Shown here: positions 13,774-17,150 of the stretch, piece after piece
Position numbering within the stretch: position 1 is the first letter of the stretch
How the letters are laid out: each line of letters starts with the position of its first letter
Assembly: GCA_900313475.1 (NCBI GenBank)
Contig: OMRJ01000042.1
Span: 1 to 17,150 of the forward strand
Direction of reading: 5' to 3'
DNA: 17,150 nucleotides
DNA from: an uncultured Eubacteriales bacterium
GTDB taxonomy: Bacteria; Bacillota; Clostridia; Oscillospirales; Acutalibacteraceae
Notes under the pieces: generated by a model
Databases searched by the model: none
The model's input: only the letters and a program-made list of their open reading frames with translations
Told to the model about the DNA's origin: nothing
Translations under genes and position numbers: made by a program

Positions 13774-14542
13774 AGCTTTCTATCGACACCGCCTTTCCGC
13801 TTTTGTTGTCAATTTCGATAACGGCACAGCACATCGAGCACGGTCCCGACGGATTTGTGAACCGCACCGGCAGTCCCGTCCGCAGTTTTTTTATGACACA
13901 CTGCGCCTCAACACCTAACACGGATTGAATCGGACCCGTCATTCCCACATCGGTTATGTATGCCGTTCCTTTCGGAAGTATCTGTGCATCAGCCGTCGGA
14001 ACATGCGTATGCGTGCCGATTAAGGCACTGATTCTGCCGTCGGCATAAAAGCCGAGCGCACGCTTTTCTCCCGTTGCTTCTGCGTGAAAATCCACAACGG
14101 AACAGGTCACGCCGTCCGCTTTCAGTTCGTCAAGCACCGCGTCGAGACAGTCGAACGGATCGGAAACCCGCATGTCCATAAACGACGCGCCGAGCAGGTT
14201 TATTACACCGAGCCGCAGTCCGCCGCGCGACAGCACCGTGTACCCGACACCGGGCGCCGATCGGTGTACATTTGCGGGACGTATCGCGGGCGTAAAGCTT
14301 CTGTCGAGAATTTCGTAAAATTCGGCGCGCCTGAACGTGTGATTACCGCCCGTTACGGCGTCTGCCCCGGCGGAGAGAATTATATCGCACGACGCGGGCG
14401 TGATGCCGTTGCCGAGAGCCGAATTTTCGCCGTTTACTATACAAAAGTCGATATTGTGTTTTTTCTTCATCTGCGGCATTGTCCGCATCAGAAAATCGCA
14501 TCCGATCTCCGACACAACATCGCCGACAAACAGTACGCGCAC
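13760..14542 (-). CDS. ymdB: YmdB-family metallophosphoesterase (TIGR00282)
   Basis: YmdB of Bacillus subtilis is a cytoplasmic phosphodiesterase acting on 2',3'-cyclic nucleotides and affects biofilm and motility decisions. This 260-residue product shows the whole signature: VLFVGDVV (3-10), VNGENSALGNGITP (36-49), GGNHTF (65-70), DFHAEATGEKRALG (151-164) and GTHTHVPTAD (177-186). The start is GTG at 14542, where a GGGGG ribosome site is about 8 bases upstream. The longer in-frame ATG at 14740 is excluded because the promoter lies at 14622-14650, between the two. It overlaps the downstream solute-binding gene by 14 bases. The gene is not beside rny as in many Bacilli. Confidence 0.93.
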   Translation of the reverse strand: MRVLFVGDVVSEIGCDFLMRTMPQMKKKHNIDFCIVNGENSALGNGITPASCDIILSAGADAVTGGNHTFRRAEFYEILDRSFTPAIRPANVHRSAPGVGYTVLSRGGLRLGVINLLGASFMDMRVSDPFDCLDAVLDELKADGVTCSVVDFHAEATGEKRALGFYADGRISALIGTHTHVPTADAQILPKGTAYITDVGMTGPIQSVLGVEAQCVIKKLRTGLPVRFTNPSGPCSMCCAVIEIDNKSGKAVSIESYEIK

Positions 14543-14621
14543 CGCATTTGCCCCCGTTTCTGTTTTTCGGTTTGCCGCGCCGCAGTCTTTGCCGTGATGA
14601 CAGAAAACCGAATATATGTCG

Positions 14622-14650
14622 ATTTTACCACATCTTCGTCCGTCTTTCAA
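14622..14650 (-). promoter_or_regulatory. Promoter of the ymdB operon
   Basis: On the minus strand TTGAAA (14650-14645), a 17-base spacer and TAAAAT (14627-14622) with TG just upstream of the -10. Transcription would begin near 14615, giving a leader of about 73 bases. Confidence 0.72.
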
Positions 14651-14685
14651 CCCGCCGAGAGGAGAAAATCGAAGGGAGTCTGATT

Positions 14686-14707
14686 TCGGAAGAAGTGTTT
14701 CTTCCGA
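14686..14707 (-). terminator. Hairpin after the 342-residue gene
   Basis: A perfect 9-bp stem TCGGAAGAA/TTCTTCCGA with a 4-base loop lies just past the stop codon at 14715. AATC pairing may lengthen it. The T-tract is poor, so termination may be partial. Confidence 0.5.
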
Positions 14708-14714
14708 GAAAATC

Positions 14715-15743
14715 TCAGTTGCTGTGCTTGTGTGTTTCAATCCATTTCAACAGATACGGTCGATCATCGTTTGCCGGTGTTTCAAACCACTGTGAACACA
14801 TTTTATAGCTTTTGCCGTATATGTTAAGAGGAGCGGCATAATATCTCACTTTTTCATAAGTGCTGTCAGCCGGTACGAGCAGAGGATAGTTCAGATGGAA
14901 AAACTGTTTTGAATATTCTGCGCTTTGCATAAAACCTATTTCGGCTTCGGTTGCACAATGATCGGTGAGCATTTGACGAAGAATTGTCCGTGCTATCATC
15001 CCTACAGCCATATCTTTATAGTTGTCGGAACGATTAATGTTTCGTTCATGCTGCAATTGCGGCTGAAAAATTCCGGTGTGCGATGGCGAAATATGCGGCT
15101 TCTCAAAAAACATATTGTACATTTGTCGGCTGCGCACAAACAGTTCCGTTGTATCGGATATCTGTCCGCTTACTTCGGTGAGCGGCTGCAAGACCTCTGT
15201 ATTGAAGTTTTCGTTTGCAATTAAATGAATGTTGTATTCCAGTCCGTTTTTTCGGAGAATTTCTCCGGCTTCCGCAAGGCATGGAATAAGCGCCCTCGTT
15301 TCGGCGGGATTTATTTTTGGAGAAGCAAAAAAAACTTCCGCTGTTACTAAATCAAAGCATCCGTAAAGGCACATTGCCGTTCTGATACATTTTTTTATAA
15401 CGCGCATTACAGTGTCGTCGTGGCTTCCGTAGTTTAATCCGTTTTCATGAAAAGCTACGTCGATCGCATAGGCTGTTATCTGCCAATTTTCATCAAAATG
15501 CATTCCGATGACATCACATTCTCCCTGCCGAATAAGCTGTGATAATGAACGATTCTTTTTATATATTCCGTATCCGTATTTTTTTTCAAAGAAGCTTTCT
15601 GTTTCGTTCATTATTACCTGCAGTTCATCTTCATGATTGATTTTCCATAGCGGTGACACTGTCCAATTTGTCTGTACAATTTGACATGATTTTATATGTC
15701 GCAGCCATGAATAAAACATTGATTCAGCCATTTCAATTTTCAT
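14715..15743 (-). CDS. Unrecognised 342-residue protein, AT-richer than neighbours
   Basis: I do not recognise a characterised family. The protein has no signal peptide and no membrane helix, so it is probably cytoplasmic. The N-terminus MAESMFYSWLRHIKSC (5-20) and QTNWTVSPLW (24-33) looks conserved in style. GECDVIGMHF (74-83) followed by ITAYAIDVAFHE (89-100) alternates acidic residues with beta-strand hydrophobics. This could hint at a nuclease-like core, but no complete PD-(D/E)XK triad is evident. TVMRVIKKCIRTAM and VFFASPKINPAETRALIPCL follow. The ATG has AGGGGTG about 6 bases upstream, and this overlaps the stop of the small membrane protein before it, so the pair is coupled. Base composition is lower in G+C than on either side. 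Confidence 0.8.
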   Translation of the reverse strand: MKIEMAESMFYSWLRHIKSCQIVQTNWTVSPLWKINHEDELQVIMNETESFFEKKYGYGIYKKNRSLSQLIRQGECDVIGMHFDENWQITAYAIDVAFHENGLNYGSHDDTVMRVIKKCIRTAMCLYGCFDLVTAEVFFASPKINPAETRALIPCLAEAGEILRKNGLEYNIHLIANENFNTEVLQPLTEVSGQISDTTELFVRSRQMYNMFFEKPHISPSHTGIFQPQLQHERNINRSDNYKDMAVGMIARTILRQMLTDHCATEAEIGFMQSAEYSKQFFHLNYPLLVPADSTYEKVRYYAAPLNIYGKSYKMCSQWFETPANDDRPYLLKWIETHKHSN

Positions 15744-15747
15744 TTTT

Positions 15748-16035
15748 TCACCCCTGAATGTTTTTTATTATTAAAAATGTAATAAGTACCGTAATTGCAA
15801 AAAACACGGCTGAAAAACAACCGCCCGTGCCTATTTCGGAATAACCGGACATGTTTTGCTTTTCGTCTTGCCCTGATTCCTTGTCAGACAAACGGGCATC
15901 GAACTGTGTTTTTTCTTCGTCAATACGGTTGCGCGCAATTTCAATTCCTATATCCGTCGGGTCTATTCGTCGGTTTCCGTTAAAGTCTGTTATATTTATC
16001 ACCACCGATTTGTGTATAAGAACATTATATAACAT
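15748..16035 (-). CDS. Small tail-anchored protein with an EF-hand/dockerin-like loop
   Basis: Read from the ATG at 16035 this is 95 residues. The N-terminal part carries DFNGNRRIDPTDIG, which fits the calcium-loop pattern D-x-N-x-N-x-x-I-D-x-x-D of dockerins and EF-hands. An acidic, polar linker follows (EEKTQFDARLSDKESGQDEK). The C-terminus is one hydrophobic helix, CFSAVFFAITVLITFLIIK, ending a few residues later. With no signal peptide it should be tail-anchored with the N-terminus in the cytoplasm. The start is uncertain: a GTG at 16002, just before INITDFNG, is equally attractive, and an ATG at 16089 lies upstream of the promoter. Its stop codon lies within the ribosome site of the 342-residue gene. 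Function unknown. Confidence 0.65.
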   Translation of the reverse strand: MLYNVLIHKSVVINITDFNGNRRIDPTDIGIEIARNRIDEEKTQFDARLSDKESGQDEKQNMSGYSEIGTGGCFSAVFFAITVLITFLIIKNIQG

Positions 16036-16067
16036 CGGTTGTCCAAAAAAAAGGACTTTGCTTATAT

Positions 16068-16096
16068 ATAGTACTTTATTTTGAAACATAATTCAA
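16068..16096 (-). promoter_or_regulatory. Probable promoter of the two-gene AT-rich unit
   Basis: On the minus strand TTGAAT (16096-16091), a 17-base spacer and TACTAT (16073-16068). The inverted repeat TTGAA-ACATAA-TTCAA (16081-16096) overlaps the -35 box and could be an operator. A second TATAAT-like box on the minus strand lies nearer the start codons, near 16024-16029, without a good -35. Confidence 0.45.
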
Positions 16097-16170
16097 TGCA
16101 AAGCTTGTATGTTTTATTCCGATGATCGATAATCCGCGTGTGATCGGCGCATACTAACGGCGGAGGGATT

Positions 16171-16980
16171 GTGTTGCGTAACGGAATTAAACCGAAAAAA
16201 AGCAAAAAGAGTGCAAACAGGGGAGGACGGCATGACGGAGTATGCCGCATTGTACTGCTGCGTGTTTTCTCAAAAACTCTCGGTGCGGCTGCCGCCGTCA
16301 TGCTGCTGCCGTGTTTTCTTTGCATTGAGTATTCGGCGGCGGAAATATTCGCCGTCATAATACCTCTGTCATTTGTAAAATCAAGTCCCGCAGCGGCACG
16401 GTGTATCGCCGCTGTCTTTGCCGCAGTCGGACTGTTTTTTGCCGTTGCCGGATTCTCCGCGAAATTTGCGTCGGAGTGCGAGAGCATGTATGTACCCGGC
16501 GTGAGCCTTGCCGCTCCGAAAAATATGCTTACGCTGAAAAACGGCATTCGTTACTGCGCTTTCCGTGTGATTTTTGCGGTGCGCAGAGCGTGTGACTCGG
16601 TTCGTTTTTTTTCGCCTGCCGCCGTTGCGGCGGTTCTGCTTGCAGCCGGTCTTTACTACGGTATGGACACATATGCCGCAATCGCCGCCGTATGCGCGTT
16701 CTTTGCTGTTTTTGCGGTCGGCACAGTCTTTTTCGCCTGCAGCGGGGAAGGCAGGCGGCGCGGAACCGCCGTGTTGTATGCAAGCCGTTTGGCATCTCCC
16801 CTGACAGCTGCAAGGGCAGCGGCTGCACAGCGCGGCGACGCCGCACGCGCCGTAAAAAGAGAGCTTCGGCTGCTGCCGTTCCGTTTGCTGTCGCTGCTGC
16901 CCGCAGTGCGGCTGTTTGCCGATGCAAAAATGCGAAAAAAACGCGGTGCGGACGCAATCAAAAGTCTTTATAAAGAATAA
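16171..16980 (+). CDS. Multi-pass membrane protein of unknown function
   Basis: I do not recognise this 269-residue protein. The first 35 residues are strongly basic (KPKKSKKSANRGGR). About five hydrophobic stretches follow at 36-53, 57-70, 76-96, 148-164 and 166-189. The C-terminal 75 residues are Arg/Ala-rich and probably cytoplasmic. The loop at 98-145 contains KFASECESMYVPGVSLAAPK. The start is GTG at 16171 or TTG at 16174; GGAGGG at 16162-16167 suits the TTG spacing slightly better. It is Ala- and Arg-rich, with codon use like the housekeeping part of the window and unlike the AT-rich pair next to it. It has its own terminator, which overlaps its stop codon. Confidence 0.7.
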   Translation: MLRNGIKPKKSKKSANRGGRHDGVCRIVLLRVFSKTLGAAAAVMLLPCFLCIEYSAAEIFAVIIPLSFVKSSPAAARCIAAVFAAVGLFFAVAGFSAKFASECESMYVPGVSLAAPKNMLTLKNGIRYCAFRVIFAVRRACDSVRFFSPAAVAAVLLAAGLYYGMDTYAAIAAVCAFFAVFAVGTVFFACSGEGRRRGTAVLYASRLASPLTAARAAAAQRGDAARAVKRELRLLPFRLLSLLPAVRLFADAKMRKKRGADAIKSLYKE

Positions 16981-17001
16981 AACCCTATGGCGGGTTTTTT
17001 T
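16979..17001 (+). terminator. Intrinsic terminator after the membrane protein gene
   Basis: AAAACCC (16979-16985) pairs with GGGTTTT (16992-16998) around a 6-base loop, and the T run continues to 17001. The first stem bases are the last two bases of the stop codon. Confidence 0.8.
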
Positions 17002-17065
17002 GTATTGTCGAATTTGCGTTAATACGGCTCACGGAATTTGCCGAAAAAGTTTTTATGCATTACCG

Positions 17066-17103
17066 TAGGCTGACGGGACTTGAACCCGTGTCGGTTTTGA
17101 CCG
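17066..17103 (-). other. tRNA/tmRNA-like T-arm at the right edge
   Basis: On the minus strand a 5-bp stem ACGGG/CCCGT encloses TTCAAGT, a perfect TTCRANY T-loop (17089-17073). CAGCCTA follows where an acceptor 3' strand would be (17072-17066). Just upstream, a CGGT/ACCG hairpin (17092-17103) is preceded by no recognisable anticodon arm. The phrase GAC-ACGGGTTCAAGTCCCGTCAGCC resembles, from memory, the 3' end of E. coli ssrA (tmRNA), but the terminal CCA and the expected G-U acceptor signal are missing. It may be a tmRNA or tRNA 3' end running beyond the window, or a remnant attachment site. Confidence 0.35.
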
Positions 17104-17150
17104 GTCGGATTTAGCTCATGCCGCGTTAAAACCCTTGCAAATACGTCAAG

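Noticed and set aside
14543..14740. YmdB extended to the ATG at 14740
   Set aside because: The promoter lies inside the extension and the added residues do not resemble the family.
16054..16083. Promoter on the plus strand for the membrane protein gene
   Set aside because: Only poor -35/-10 combinations can be found in the gap before 16171.
17063..17150. Complete long-variable-arm tRNA on the minus strand
   Set aside because: The outer ends do not pair and no anticodon stem-loop can be drawn.
17021..17150. Partial minus-strand coding frame at the right edge
   Set aside because: Open for only about 43 codons and passes through the T-arm; such frames often appear over RNA genes.

Overview
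The window looks like the chromosome of a Gram-positive anaerobe of the class Clostridia, probably near Oscillospirales. This is inferred from GGAGG-type ribosome binding sites, sigma-A promoters with extended -10 elements, a zinc-ribbon L33, the order rpmG-secE-nusG-rplK-rplA-rplJ-rplL, an L10-leader attenuator, several lipoproteins and two radical-SAM proteins. No marker gene fixes the genus.

Layout. At 1-1000 (minus) is most of mnmA, a tRNA 2-thiouridylase whose C-terminus lies beyond the left edge. It diverges from a two-gene unit at 1315-2816 (PHP-family phosphoesterase plus an unknown soluble protein). Well-formed promoters face both ways in the gap. From 2882 to 7379 runs the translation/secretion block: rpmG, secE, nusG, rplK and rplA end at an intrinsic terminator. 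A new promoter with an L10-type leader then drives rplJ-rplL, which end at a strong terminator. rpoB and rpoC, which usually follow, are absent. Two proteins in this block are unusual: NusG carries an extra segment of about 155 residues inside its NGN domain, and SecE has an acidic Ala/Thr-rich tail beyond its membrane helix.

From 7489 to 10200 a small lipoprotein (minus) diverges from a large secreted protein of the neutral ceramidase type. From 10382 to 14542 a minus-strand run begins at a good promoter and reads ymdB (cyclic-nucleotide phosphodiesterase type), an extracytoplasmic family-5 solute-binding lipoprotein with no permease beside it, a PflX-like radical-SAM protein and a TIGR01212/YhcC-like radical-SAM protein.

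From 14715 to 16035 lies a visibly AT-richer two-gene minus-strand unit. One gene encodes a small tail-anchored protein with an EF-hand/dockerin-like loop, the other an unrecognised 342-residue protein. This is the best candidate for an undescribed module, although no function can be assigned. A multi-pass membrane protein (16171-16980) follows, and the right edge holds a tRNA/tmRNA-like T-arm on the minus strand.

Most of the window is housekeeping. No CRISPR array, transposase, integrase or complete tRNA was seen.
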